Part shown: positions 8,954 to 16,943 of the stretch, one piece after another
How the letters are laid out: each line of letters begins with the position of its first letter
Numbering within the stretch: position 1 is the stretch's first letter
Source: a candidate division WS1 bacterium
Lineage (GTDB): Bacteria > Armatimonadota > Zipacnadia > Zipacnadales > UBA11051
Assembly (NCBI GenBank): GCA_012518355.1
Contig: JAAYSP010000230.1
Location: 1-36,777, forward strand
DNA: 36,777 nt
Reading direction: 5' to 3'
Notes under the pieces: generated by a model
What the model was told of the DNA's origin: nothing
The model's input: only the letters and a program-made list of their open reading frames with translations
Database searches by the model: none
Program-made: the position numbers and the translations under genes

Positions 8954-9186
8954 TGTGACATCACTCATCGCCGTCATGGACGCGCAAACTCAACTCGTGT
9001 CCGGTTGACCATCGTACCAGCAGACTGTCCTGCACATACCGTCCGTCCGCCCGCCACTCGCTGCTCACTCGTAACGCCGGAGACATCCCATAGATGCTCG
9101 GCTAGTCTGTGTTTGCAGTTTTCTCTCATCTGCCAAATCAGATGCCCCACAGTCGGCTGATACTGACCGTATCGGCTGGTCACATC

Positions 9187-9216
9187 TTGACAACTGGCCT
9201 GCCTGCTCCATATACT
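9187..9216 (+). promoter_or_regulatory. Near-consensus promoter of tRNA-Leu
   Basis: A perfect -35 TTGACA (9187-9192), an 18-base spacer and TATACT (9211-9216). Transcription would start near 9223, about 25 bases before the mature tRNA 5' end. This is the strongest promoter seen in the window, as expected for a stable RNA. Confidence 0.82.
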
Positions 9217-9248
9217 GTGGCAGTGCTGCGCATGCCGCAGTATCTGTT

Positions 9249-9337
9249 GCCGGAGTGGCGGAATAGGCAGACGCGTTGGACTCAAAATCCAGCGGGGATC
9301 ACACCCCGTGTCGGTTCGAATCCGACCTCCGGCACCA
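9249..9337 (+). tRNA. tRNA-Leu (anticodon CAA)
   Basis: A type II tRNA of 89 bases including an encoded CCA. The acceptor stem GCCGGAG pairs with CTCCGGC. The anticodon loop CTCAAAA sits between TTGGA and TCCAG, with anticodon CAA at 9283-9285, so it reads UUG. The long variable arm CGGGG-ATCACA-CCCCG is typical of Leu. The T arm is TCGGTTCGAATCCGA. It is alone on the plus strand between sppA and accA, with its own promoter. Confidence 0.97.
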
Positions 9338-9352
9338 AACGGATTTTCTCAA

Positions 9353-9395
9353 CAATCAGGTTGCGGCCTACCCCCCCAGGGTCGCAGCCTGATTG
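9353..9395 (+). terminator. Stem-loop after tRNA-Leu
   Basis: CAATCAGGTTGCG (9353-9365) pairs with CGCAGCCTGATTG (9383-9395), a 13-bp stem with one G-U pair and a 17-base loop rich in C. It starts 16 bases after the tRNA CCA. There is no T-run, so it may act as a processing or protective structure or as a two-way terminator with accA on the other strand. Confidence 0.5.
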
Positions 9396-9444
9396 CTGTC
9401 TCAGCTATGGCTACCCTTCGCGCACAGTTACTGGCATCTGCGGC

Positions 9445-9463
9445 ACGCACAAGGGTGCGTTTT
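9445..9463 (+). terminator. Possible intrinsic terminator after tRNA-Leu
   Basis: ACGCAC (9445-9450) and GTGCGT (9455-9460) form a 6-bp stem with a 4-base loop, followed at once by three Ts with a fourth partly in the stem. It is short, so confidence is limited. Another weaker hairpin (9472-9495) lies between it and the end of accA. Confidence 0.42.
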
Positions 9464-9500
9464 GCCACCAGACCACCTATGGGCCGGTAGGTAGTCCCGA

Positions 9501-10478
9501 TCAGTGGTCTCTCCTCAACTCAGCGGGCATCCCCATGTGCCGAAACTTGTCGTAGCGGTCAGCCATCAGTTGCTCGGGTGGCACCGCCTGCAGTGTCTCG
9601 AGCTCCTGCAGCAGAGCGGTCTTGAGGTTGTCTGCGGTGGCCTGTGGATCGCGATGCGCCCCTCCGTTAGGCTCATCCACAATGCGATCTATCACACCGA
9701 GCCCCACTGCATCCTGGGCGGTCAGTTTCAGTGTGCGTGCGGCTTCTTCGCGCCTGGACGGGTCTCGCCACAGGATAGCGGCACACGCCTCAGGCGTGAT
9801 GACCGAGTAGTAGGCGTGCTCCATCATCAGAAGCCGGTCACCTACACCGATCCCGATTGCCCCACCGCTGCCGCCTTCACCGATGACCACACATACCACC
9901 GGCACTGGCAGGCCGAACATATCTCGCTGATTGGTGGCGATTGCCTCAGAAATGCCACGCCCCTCAGAGGCCTCCAGACAGTCAGCACCGGGGGTGTCTA
10001 TCAGCGTGACGATAGGCCGCCCCATCCGTGCAGCCAGTTGCATCACGCGCATGGCCTTGCGGTAGCCCTCCGGACGTGACATGCCGAAGTTGTGCTCTCT
10101 GCGCTCAGATGCAGTACGCCCCTTCTGTTGGCCGATCACCGCTACCGGACGGTCGCCGAGGAAGCCCAGCCCGGCAATCATCGCCCGATCCTCGCCGAAG
10201 CGACGGTCGCCGTGAAGCTCGACAAATTCGTCGAAAATCGCTGCCAGATAGTCGGAGGACTGCGGGCGCCGCTCATGTCGCGCCAGCATCACCTTGTCCC
10301 AGGCGCTCAAGTCGGAGCAGACCTCCTGCGCCAGATGGTTCGCCTTATCCTCCAGTTGGATCAGCTCATCACGATATGCCTCGCCACCGTCAACTACCAG
10401 GCGTCGGAGCTCGGAGATGCGGCTATCCAATTCATCAAGCGACTTACCGAAACGTTCGAGTTTACTCTGTGTCATCAT
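9501..10478 (-). CDS. accA: Acetyl-CoA carboxylase carboxyltransferase subunit alpha
   Basis: The alpha half of the carboxyltransferase, which moves CO2 from carboxybiotin to acetyl-CoA to make malonyl-CoA for fatty-acid synthesis. The 325-residue length is normal. Family signatures include DEFVELHGDRRFGEDRAMI, PGADCLEASEGRGISEAIA and VCVVIGEGGSGGAIGIGVGDR. The start is ATG at 10478, directly followed by a second ATG; no convincing ribosome binding site is visible. It follows accD by 54 bases, in the order accD-accA, so both subunits should be made together. The gap contains a GC-rich inverted repeat built on GGGCC and GGCCC. Confidence 0.95.
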   Translation of the reverse strand: MMTQSKLERFGKSLDELDSRISELRRLVVDGGEAYRDELIQLEDKANHLAQEVCSDLSAWDKVMLARHERRPQSSDYLAAIFDEFVELHGDRRFGEDRAMIAGLGFLGDRPVAVIGQQKGRTASERREHNFGMSRPEGYRKAMRVMQLAARMGRPIVTLIDTPGADCLEASEGRGISEAIATNQRDMFGLPVPVVCVVIGEGGSGGAIGIGVGDRLLMMEHAYYSVITPEACAAILWRDPSRREEAARTLKLTAQDAVGLGVIDRIVDEPNGGAHRDPQATADNLKTALLQELETLQAVPPEQLMADRYDKFRHMGMPAELRRDH

Positions 10479-10532
10479 ATATACGCATCCGGGCCTTCAC
10501 TGGCCTGGCCCGGGCCCTTTTCTGGTGAGTTT

Positions 10533-11357
10533 TCAGGCGGTACACCAACGCAGGATGGAGTGCAGCTCCGACCGAATCTGACTGCGTTTCAGTAGCATGT
10601 CAATCATCCCGTGTTCATGCTGGAACTCGGCTGTCTGCACCCCCGCGGGCATCTTGAGACCGGTAAGCTCGACCACTCGAGGCCCGGCAAATCCCATCGC
10701 CGCACCGGCTTCGGCGATGATTATATCCCCGAGAAACGCGAAGCTGGCAGTCACCCCGCCATAGGTTGGATCCGTCAGGACGGTTATGTAGGGCAAACCG
10801 GCCTGGGCGAGCTTTCCTGCGGCGCCACTGGTCTTGGGCATCTGCATCAGCGCGATCAAGCTCTCTTGCATTCGGGCTCCACCGGATGCGCAAAACATCA
10901 CCACCGGCAAACGCAGCTTTACGGCCCGCTCCATCAGTCGTGCCACGCGCTCGCCCACCGTCCAGCCCATGCTGCCGCCTATGAAGCTCAAGTCCATCAG
11001 ACCGATGCCGAATGGGATGCCCTCAAGCTTCGCTCGACCCGTCAACACCGCTTCGGTCATACCGGTTTTCTCGCGGGCCTGCTCCGCCTTCTGCAGATAC
11101 TCAGGGAAGCTTAGCGGATCGTTTAGCGGCAGTTCATGATCCCATTCTTCGAAGCTGTCGGCGTCTACTGTTATCTGCAGACGCTGCCAGACCGTCAGTC
11201 GCATATGGTGCCCGCACTTGCTGCACACCCACAGCTCTACAGCCAGCTCCGGGGCATATATGAGATGGCTGCACTGCGGGCAGGCTTGCCACAAATCGGG
11301 GGGAATGTCGTCGGCTGTGATGCCCGACGGTAAGTTGTCGCTCGGCTGCTGGGCCAT
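10533..11357 (-). CDS. accD: Acetyl-CoA carboxylase carboxyltransferase subunit beta
   Basis: The beta half of the carboxyltransferase that partners AccA. The 274-residue protein begins with the four-cysteine zinc ribbon CPQC...CSKC (about residues 26-47) that is diagnostic for AccD, followed by the crotonase-like core with FCASGGARMQES and LTDPTYGGVTASFA. The ATG at 11357 is preferred to an upstream in-frame start because GAGGAG stands about 5 bases ahead of it. Upstream lies a 570-base divergent region shared with pheA. I could not find a convincing accD promoter there. Confidence 0.95.
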   Translation of the reverse strand: MAQQPSDNLPSGITADDIPPDLWQACPQCSHLIYAPELAVELWVCSKCGHHMRLTVWQRLQITVDADSFEEWDHELPLNDPLSFPEYLQKAEQAREKTGMTEAVLTGRAKLEGIPFGIGLMDLSFIGGSMGWTVGERVARLMERAVKLRLPVVMFCASGGARMQESLIALMQMPKTSGAAGKLAQAGLPYITVLTDPTYGGVTASFAFLGDIIIAEAGAAMGFAGPRVVELTGLKMPAGVQTAEFQHEHGMIDMLLKRSQIRSELHSILRWCTA

Positions 11358-11580
11358 AGATCTCCTCTCAACGTCCCGAAACGGCACCTGCCGTCAATCT
11401 CAAACGGTACCCCATGCCGGGGTCAGGCAGCAGCTATGACGCCACCACCGCGGTCACTATCTTACTCAGGCTTGCGGTCAAAAGCAAGCGCGTTGCCCAC
11501 TGGCGCTCCTATGTGTTACCATTCCACAGTCGGCACTGCGGATGTGACGGTGGTGCAGCTCCAGTGGATGTTTTGCTGCA

Positions 11581-11613
11581 CTGGCTACAGGTTGGCTACA
11601 GGCTGACTACAGT
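11581..11613 (+). repeat. Three tandem 11-bp repeats
   Basis: CTGGCTACAGG, TTGGCTACAGG and CTGACTACAGT follow each other with no gap. The core is TGRCTACAG. An 11-bp period is close to one helical turn, so the copies face the same side of the DNA, as binding sites for a cooperative regulator often do. They lie 224 bases from accD and 315 from pheA. Confidence 0.6.
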
Positions 11614-11750
11614 CGGAGGCCTACATCTGCAGGCTTCACGAGATAGAGCAAAACATAGGTTATGCCGAAGGCTGTGAACCCAAAACAGCCACCCAGGATG
11701 CACCGTCTGTGCCCTGTGATCAAGCTACGAGGCCCCCATGTCACTGATGT

Positions 11751-11762
11751 CATGGTACCATG
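11751..11762. promoter_or_regulatory. 12-bp palindrome upstream of pheA
   Basis: CATGGTACCATG is a perfect palindrome 165 bases ahead of the pheA start. It could be an operator half-site pair, but a 12-bp palindrome can occur by chance. Confidence 0.25.
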
Positions 11763-11927
11763 TGGTATGCATCATGTGGCTTGGCATCATCTGCCAAATC
11801 ACAAGCATCCGTCTGTCGGGCCAGGCTGGAGTATCGGGTACAGTTTCGACCGCCGGCACCAGCCTTCAAGCCTACAACATCATACCGTCTCGTACAACGC
11901 CACCAAACGCGGCCAAGGAGAACCCGG

Positions 11928-12992
11928 ATGTCGCTGGAAAAAACACGTGAGCAGATTGACCGAATAGACGGCCAGATTGTGGACCTGCTTCGCCAACGCG
12001 GGCTGGTTGCACAGGAAATCGGTCGCATCAAGGGCGCCACCGGCCAGGCGGTGCACGACCCCGCCCGCGAAGCCCAACTACTGGATCGGCTCACACGGGG
12101 TGATCTGTCGCCACTGGACAAGACAGCTATTGTGGCTATCTACCGCCAGATCATCGCCGCCAGCCGCAATCTGCAGCGCCCACTTCAAGTGGCCTTCCTC
12201 GGCCCGGAGTACACGTTCAGCCATGTGGCCGCACTGCAGTACTTTGGCCCGACCTCCAGGCTGTCGGCGGTGTCGGCCATCGAGGAAGTATTCACCGCGG
12301 TAGAACAGCAAAACGCCGACTATGGCATCGTGCCTATAGAAAACTCAATTCAGGGCGTGGAGGCGCGGACCATCGATTGCCTCTATGAGACGGACCTGTC
12401 AATCTGCGCAGAGAGCTACGTCCCCATCCACCTACACCTGCTGGCCAATTGTGAACTGGACCAGATCGAGGCTCTCCATTCCCATCCCCAGCCTCTGGGC
12501 CAGTGCCGACGGTGGCTGCGGGCTAACCTGCCTGGCGCGCAGCTCATAAACGAATCCAGCACGGCTGCCGCAGCCCGGGCGATTGTGGACGCGCCATATC
12601 ATGCGGCCATTGCTGCTGCAGAGGCTGCCAGTGCCTACGGACTACAAATCCTGGCGTCCAATATCGAGGACGATCCGAACAACCGGACCCGCTTTCTGGT
12701 CATCGGTCATCATACCGCAGCGCCCAGCGGCGCTGACAAGACCTCCATCGTCTTCACCACCGAGCACCGCGCCGGAGCACTCTATCGCGCCCTGGCTTCG
12801 TTCAGTGCCCACGGGCTGAACATGACGCTCATCCAGTCACGACCTGCTCGAGGAGCGGTATCAGGCCCCTACTACTTCTACGTTGATCTACAGGGCCATG
12901 CTGACAACATAGAAGTGTCCGAAGCGGTGGACGCCTTGCGCACCCACTGTTCGTTTGTCAAGATACTTGGCAGCTACCCTTCGGCCGACTGA
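11928..12992 (+). CDS. pheA: Bifunctional chorismate mutase / prephenate dehydratase
   Basis: Converts chorismate to prephenate and then to phenylpyruvate, the branch to phenylalanine. The 354-residue protein has an AroQ-type mutase domain (about 1-90, SLEKTREQIDRIDGQIVDLLRQR), a dehydratase domain (about 95-270, with FLGPEYTFSH, YGIVPIENSIQG and the catalytic NRTRFLVIG) and a C-terminal ACT domain. The ACT domain has GALYRAL, and its ESRP phenylalanine-binding motif reads QSRP (Gln303). The ATG at 11928 is set by AAGGAG 7 bases upstream; the frame is open further upstream without homology. It is the only plus-strand protein gene here and overlaps the opposing M48-like gene by 19 bases. Confidence 0.95.
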   Translation: MSLEKTREQIDRIDGQIVDLLRQRGLVAQEIGRIKGATGQAVHDPAREAQLLDRLTRGDLSPLDKTAIVAIYRQIIAASRNLQRPLQVAFLGPEYTFSHVAALQYFGPTSRLSAVSAIEEVFTAVEQQNADYGIVPIENSIQGVEARTIDCLYETDLSICAESYVPIHLHLLANCELDQIEALHSHPQPLGQCRRWLRANLPGAQLINESSTAAAARAIVDAPYHAAIAAAEAASAYGLQILASNIEDDPNNRTRFLVIGHHTAAPSGADKTSIVFTTEHRAGALYRALASFSAHGLNMTLIQSRPARGAVSGPYYFYVDLQGHADNIEVSEAVDALRTHCSFVKILGSYPSAD

Positions 12993-13990
12993 GCTGCACC
13001 AGCCTTACGACGCAATTGCTCCATCTTCTCCATAGCCTGGATATATTCATCACTGCCCAGATAATCGCTGATCTGGGTGATGCGTTCCTGCAGATTCGGT
13101 TGACTGCCGATAAAGCTCCCGATCCGAAAACGGCGCTCCATTTGCTTGGAATCGCCGGCCATGTCACCGGGACTTGCCAGGAACGCCTCAAGGTCTTCAA
13201 CCGTGATGTCGGCCTGTTTATCGGCCAGCACTGCCTGGCGCACCAGTGCCAGATTCAATGCTTCCGCATTGTTAGTTACAAGTACTGCAAACCGATCCGC
13301 TGAAAAATCCGTCAGATCCGCCCAGCCTCCGGAAAAAAGCTTGATGATCAGAATTGGGAAGAACAGTACCTTGAAGACGGGGTTGGCGTTGGTCATGTAT
13401 TTGATTGCCAGACTGGTGCGGACATGATGGGAGTTGATGTGCCCCAGCTCACGGGCTATGAGAGCTCCTAACTCATCGTCATTCAGCCCCTCTTGCAGCC
13501 CGCTGGAAAGCACTATCGTGCCCCGCCCACCCGGTATAGTGTAGATGTAGGGCATCTCCGCACGCAAAAGATACATGTTCGGCAAGTTCATGCCACTTAT
13601 GCGTGTCTGATTGGCGAGTAGACGGTGCAGATCTGGGTAGTTGTTGGGCATCACTTTGGCCTGACGGCCGGCCTTCTTGATGGCGGCAGCGGAGTGCCTG
13701 GTCGCCAGCAGATTGGCAAATGCAATCACTACCCACGGATATGCGAGCAGATTGAGCATCCACCACGCCGGCCCCTTGGGCAAGCCGATTACTGGCAACG
13801 GATCCAGCTGATGGGGAGCAAACATTTGGCCTCTCAGAACCCAAACCATGAATGCCAGCCACACAAATAGCCCGATGGTCACGCCCATAGCCACCCAATA
13901 TCCGTTCTTTTCGCCCGGAAACTGGTAATCGCCGGGCACGAGCTTCAACTGCTCTTGCTTAGCCGGTCGGCGTCTGGTTTTTCTGGCCAT
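12974..13990 (-). CDS. M48 (HtpX-like) membrane protein with altered zinc motif
   Basis: The 338-residue protein has a basic, charged N-terminus, two membrane segments (about 32-52 and 75-97), then an M48 peptidase-like domain and another hydrophobic stretch near 203-220. The region DDELGALIARELGHINSHH aligns with the M48 zinc-binding site, normally AHELGH; here the first His is Arg180 (codon CGT, 13451-13453). Further on, TDFSADRFA stands where the family usually has ExxAD-type ligands, with Asp in place of Glu. It may therefore be an inactive pseudo-protease. The ATG overlaps the stop of the CBS-domain gene (TGATG), so the two are translationally coupled. Its end overlaps pheA. Confidence 0.8.
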   Translation of the reverse strand: MARKTRRRPAKQEQLKLVPGDYQFPGEKNGYWVAMGVTIGLFVWLAFMVWVLRGQMFAPHQLDPLPVIGLPKGPAWWMLNLLAYPWVVIAFANLLATRHSAAAIKKAGRQAKVMPNNYPDLHRLLANQTRISGMNLPNMYLLRAEMPYIYTIPGGRGTIVLSSGLQEGLNDDELGALIARELGHINSHHVRTSLAIKYMTNANPVFKVLFFPILIIKLFSGGWADLTDFSADRFAVLVTNNAEALNLALVRQAVLADKQADITVEDLEAFLASPGDMAGDSKQMERRFRIGSFIGSQPNLQERITQISDYLGSDEYIQAMEKMEQLRRKAGAAQSAEG

Positions 13991-15273
13991 CAGCTTTCGC
14001 CACCATCTCTGTGTGTAACCGTAATTCGGACCCGTTCGATGTTCCGGTCGTCGCCTTCCTCCACTGTTAGAGCCACCCCATCTGTCTCATACACTTCGCC
14101 GATCTGCGGGATGCGGTTGGCAAGCCCGGTAATCAGTCCACCTACTGTGTCGTATTGGTCGTTGGGCAAGTTCACCACGAGCTGATCGTTTACTTCTTCA
14201 ATCCGTTCCTTGGCCCCTACCACAGCCTCGTCAGGGCCAAGCAATACCATGTCTTCAGTTACTGTATCATGTTCATCCTCGATCTCGCCAACCAACTCTT
14301 CGAGGATGTCTTCTATGCTGACCAGACCCTCGGTACCGCCAAATTCATCCACTACTATGGCAAGATGCACGGCCCGGTCCCGCATTTCGGCCAGCAATTC
14401 GTCCAGTAGTTTGCTTTCTGGTACATATACCGGTGCACGGGCGATGGCCTTCAGATCTATTTCTGAAGCACCACTGCTGAGCACACTGAGCAGGTCGTTT
14501 ACATACAAGATACCGGTGATGCTATCTAGAGTAGCTTGATATATCGGGATTCGCGAGTAACCGCTTTCGATGACTACCTGGAGAACTCGATCCAACAGAT
14601 CGTTTTCCTCCAGCGCCACGATATCCACACGCGGCACCATCACCTCGCTCACACGCGCCACACTCAACTCCAAAACGCTGTCGAGCATCTCTCCTTCTTC
14701 GGGCTCCAAAGCGCCCTCTTCCTCGCTGACATCAGCCGCGACACGGATTTCGTCACGTGTGACGAAGCGAAACTCGCGCCCTGCCTTCACACCTACCAGC
14801 CTCAACAGACCGTTTACGGCCACTATCACCCCTGACAAAACCGGCCCAGTGATCCGCGCCAGGATGCTGATGGGACGGGCCACACGCAATGCAACCCTTT
14901 CGGCATACATCGCACCGTAAATCTTGGGGGCGATTTCCGCTACCACCAGCATGAAAAACAGCATGCCCAGATGTATGGCTTCCTCGCGCCAGTTGCCTTG
15001 CACGCTAGTTGCGCGCGATACCAGTACCGTCACAGTGGTTGAGATCACGATGATGCAGGCATTTACTCCAACGATTATCACGGTCAGAAAGTCGTTATTT
15101 TGCAGCAATTCCTGCAGCAGGCGTGATCTGGCATCTCCGCTTCTGCACAAGGCACGCAGCCTGATATCACTGATCCCCAGCAGTGCGGCCTCAGACAGTG
15201 ACAGAAACGCAAGGGCGAATACACAGGCACCTACTATCAGGCACCCGACAACCAATAGTAGTGGGTCTGACAA
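13990..15273 (-). CDS. CNNM/CorC-type CBS-domain membrane protein (second copy)
   Basis: A 427-residue protein of the DUF21-CBS-CorC_HlyC family, often annotated as hemolysin-like and linked to Mg2+/Co2+ efflux in characterised members. The DUF21 membrane domain (about 1-190) has about four hydrophobic segments and keeps VVAEIAPK, the family's conserved acidic-P-K signature. Two CBS domains follow (VMVPRVDIVALEEND and LDELLAEMRDRAVHLAIVVDEFGGTEGLVSIEDILEELVGEI), then a C-terminal CorC_HlyC domain. The start is TTG at 15273, 3 bases after the upstream paralogue, with AGGAGG 12-14 bases ahead. Transported ion is not known. Confidence 0.88.
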   Translation of the reverse strand: MSDPLLLVVGCLIVGACVFALAFLSLSEAALLGISDIRLRALCRSGDARSRLLQELLQNNDFLTVIIVGVNACIIVISTTVTVLVSRATSVQGNWREEAIHLGMLFFMLVVAEIAPKIYGAMYAERVALRVARPISILARITGPVLSGVIVAVNGLLRLVGVKAGREFRFVTRDEIRVAADVSEEEGALEPEEGEMLDSVLELSVARVSEVMVPRVDIVALEENDLLDRVLQVVIESGYSRIPIYQATLDSITGILYVNDLLSVLSSGASEIDLKAIARAPVYVPESKLLDELLAEMRDRAVHLAIVVDEFGGTEGLVSIEDILEELVGEIEDEHDTVTEDMVLLGPDEAVVGAKERIEEVNDQLVVNLPNDQYDTVGGLITGLANRIPQIGEVYETDGVALTVEEGDDRNIERVRITVTHRDGGES

Positions 15274-15276
15274 AAG

Positions 15277-16569
15277 TTAGTGACTACCTCCTGGCTGCGG
15301 ACCTGAACTCTGACCAGGTCGCTCCACCACTCTCACCTTTTGTATATGGGTCTCGCTGACCTTCTCGATAGTCATTTCCAGAGCTCCCACCTGAAAGCTC
15401 TCATGTGCCGACGGGATGCGCCCCGCGAGATCCAGCAGCCACCCTCCCAGTGAATCGAACTCTTCGATCGGCAGCGGCTGGCTTATGTAGTTGCTCAGCA
15501 TCCGCAGACTGACCCGAGCATCACAAAGATACTCATGGGGGGCGATCTCCACCACTTCAGGCTCCTCCTGGTCGTACTCATCGAGGATATCGCCCACGAT
15601 CTCCTCAAGTAGGTCCTCAACCGTCACCAACCCCGCCGTGCCACCGTATTCGTCACGCACAATTGCCATGAGTTGGCGCGCACTCTGGAGCTGCTTGAGC
15701 GCGAGGTCGGCTAGCAGTGTCTCTAGCACATAGTAGGCGGGCCGTGCCGCCAGCCGACACGGCTTGTCCATCTCCCCGGCGGCCAGATACGGCAGCAAAT
15801 CCTTGAGCGAGACCACTCCCACTATGTCATCAGGCGTGCGATCATACACTGGCAGCCGCGAGTGGCGTGATTGGATGCCCACTTCCAGGGCATGCTGCAT
15901 GGTGTCATTCTGCTCCAGGCACACCATATCCCGCCTCGGCGTCATCACCTCGGAGACCTTCTGGTCACCGAACTCCAGAACTCCCCGCAGCATCCTCTTC
16001 TCGGATGCCTCCAGATGGCCCTGCTCCTGGCTGGTCTCGATCATCGCCTTGAGCACTTCTTCGCTCACACTTGGCAACACGGATCCGGTATGCACACCGA
16101 ACAGTCGGAGAAGTCCGCGCGCTGCACCGGAGAGGATGACAACCACCGGGGTGAGGATGACGGAGAGTAGGAAGACTGGGACGCCGACCGCCCGAACTGT
16201 GCGCTCCGGGATGGAGGCAGCCAGATGCATAGGGGTAGTCTCAGCGAAGACTATGATGAGGATGGTCATGACTGCCATCGCTACGGCCGGGCCCAGAGTG
16301 GCACCTAGCCACACCGTGCCAAGCCCGACGGCAATGCGTTCAGCCATGTAGTTGCAGCAGGTGATGCTAACCAGCAGAACCGACAGCAGCAAGGCACGAC
16401 GCGCGTGCAGATACGATATGGCCCGAGACGCCCACAATCCCCGCTCACGCCAGTGCTCCACCCGACTTCGCGAGATCGTGAGAAACCCGATCTCTGATGC
16501 CGTGAAGAAGGCTGAAGCGAAAATCAGCACCAGGATGATGACTACTTGGCCCGTAATCGTCAGTGTCAA
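15277..16569 (-). CDS. CNNM/CorC-type CBS-domain membrane protein (first copy)
   Basis: A 430-residue paralogue of the next gene with the same plan: DUF21 membrane domain (about 1-190), a CBS pair ([46 protein letters not shown]) and a CorC_HlyC domain. In the membrane domain the conserved acidic-xx-P-K signature reads AETTPMH, so the Lys present in the sister copy is Met. This suggests the two paralogues have diverged, perhaps as a heterodimer or with different ion preference. The start is TTG at 16569 with a GGAGGGGG purine tract about 10 bases upstream. It is the first gene of a three-gene operon with a strong promoter at 16648-16675. Confidence 0.88.
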   Translation of the reverse strand: MTLTITGQVVIILVLIFASAFFTASEIGFLTISRSRVEHWRERGLWASRAISYLHARRALLLSVLLVSITCCNYMAERIAVGLGTVWLGATLGPAVAMAVMTILIIVFAETTPMHLAASIPERTVRAVGVPVFLLSVILTPVVVILSGAARGLLRLFGVHTGSVLPSVSEEVLKAMIETSQEQGHLEASEKRMLRGVLEFGDQKVSEVMTPRRDMVCLEQNDTMQHALEVGIQSRHSRLPVYDRTPDDIVGVVSLKDLLPYLAAGEMDKPCRLAARPAYYVLETLLADLALKQLQSARQLMAIVRDEYGGTAGLVTVEDLLEEIVGDILDEYDQEEPEVVEIAPHEYLCDARVSLRMLSNYISQPLPIEEFDSLGGWLLDLAGRIPSAHESFQVGALEMTIEKVSETHIQKVRVVERPGQSSGPQPGGSH

Positions 16570-16604
16570 CCGCGTCCGGCCCCCTCCGCTGGACCGACGG
16601 CGCT

Positions 16605-16642
16605 ACAGTTCCGGCAAGCGCCCAGCGAGCGGCTGGAACTGT
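16605..16642 (-). promoter_or_regulatory. Leader inverted repeat at the transcription start
   Basis: ACAGTTCC (16605-16612) and GGAACTGT (16635-16642) are perfect 8-base inverted arms with a 22-base GC-rich loop. The first arm to be transcribed starts about where the promoter predicts +1, so it could form a 5' hairpin on the mRNA or an operator covering the start site. Confidence 0.45.
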
Positions 16643-16647
16643 GGGCA

Positions 16648-16675
16648 ATTATAGCATACACCAACGAGTATTCAA
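16648..16675 (-). promoter_or_regulatory. Extended -10 promoter of the CBS/M48 operon
   Basis: On the minus strand TTGAAT (16670-16675), a 16-base spacer, then TATAAT (16648-16653) preceded by TGC, which makes an extended -10. Transcription would start near 16641, about 70 bases before the TTG start codon. Confidence 0.75.
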
Positions 16676-16846
16676 AGCCCATATGTCGGTCACAAGAGTA
16701 TCTCCGTATTAGGCTGCTGCATGTGCAAGCAGAGACGCCTGTCGTGAGCACATGGCGCGACTCACTCGGTGCCGGTGGCCGGCACGCGACGATTTTCGAG
16801 CGCCCGCCAGTCATACTTCACGCGCCAATCATCCATGCCCGAAAGG

Positions 16847-16873
16847 CAACACCGCGCTCATGGCGCGGTGTTG
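16847..16873 (-). terminator. Hairpin ending the ribosomal protein operon
   Basis: CAACACCGCGC (16847-16857) pairs perfectly with GCGCGGTGTTG (16863-16873) around a 5-base loop. This 11-bp stem lies 71 bases after the rpsI stop. On the minus strand the bases after it are CCTTTC, a poor T-run, so termination might need a factor or be partial. Confidence 0.7.
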
Positions 16874-16943
16874 ACTGCCGGAATCCTCTGGCTGATCTAT
16901 AGCACACATGCTCGAGCCTGACGGCTCCGGCACGGTAGCTCTC

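Larger units (their letters stand above)
8900..9248. other. Divergent promoter region between sppA and tRNA-Leu
   Basis: The 349 bases hold no gene. The right end carries the strong plus-strand tRNA promoter and the left end a weak minus-strand promoter for sppA. A small hairpin, CATCTG and CAGATG around CCAAAT, lies near 9126-9145. Confidence 0.6.
11358..11927. other. Divergent intergenic region between accD and pheA
   Basis: These 570 bases carry no gene that I can support. They hold three tandem 11-bp repeats (11581-11613), small hairpins at 11472-11489 (CTTGC and GCAAG arms) and 11411-11426, and a perfect 12-bp palindrome (11751-11762). No T-box, riboswitch or strong sigma-70 promoter was recognised. 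Both the pheA and the accD promoters must lie here, but I cannot place them. Confidence 0.5.
16570..16943. other. Intergenic region with operon terminator and new promoter
   Basis: The 374 bases between rpsI and the CBS-domain gene hold no protein gene. They contain the strong hairpin that ends the ribosomal operon, then an extended -10 promoter and leader inverted repeat for the downstream operon. Confidence 0.65.

Noticed and set aside
9126-9145. Small palindrome CATCTG-CCAAAT-CAGATG, echoed in part near 11788
   Set aside because: Only CATCTGCCAAATCA is shared and the second copy lacks the other arm, so I do not regard it as a repeat family.
11835-11863. tRNA-like 3' tail (TTTCGACC ... CCGGCACCA) upstream of pheA
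   Set aside because: No matching acceptor stem, D arm or anticodon arm could be found upstream, and the T-arm pairing is poor.
11760-11927. 56-codon N-terminal extension of pheA
   Set aside because: The frame is open, but AAGGAG 7 bases before the ATG at 11928 and the mutase-domain start settle on the shorter protein.
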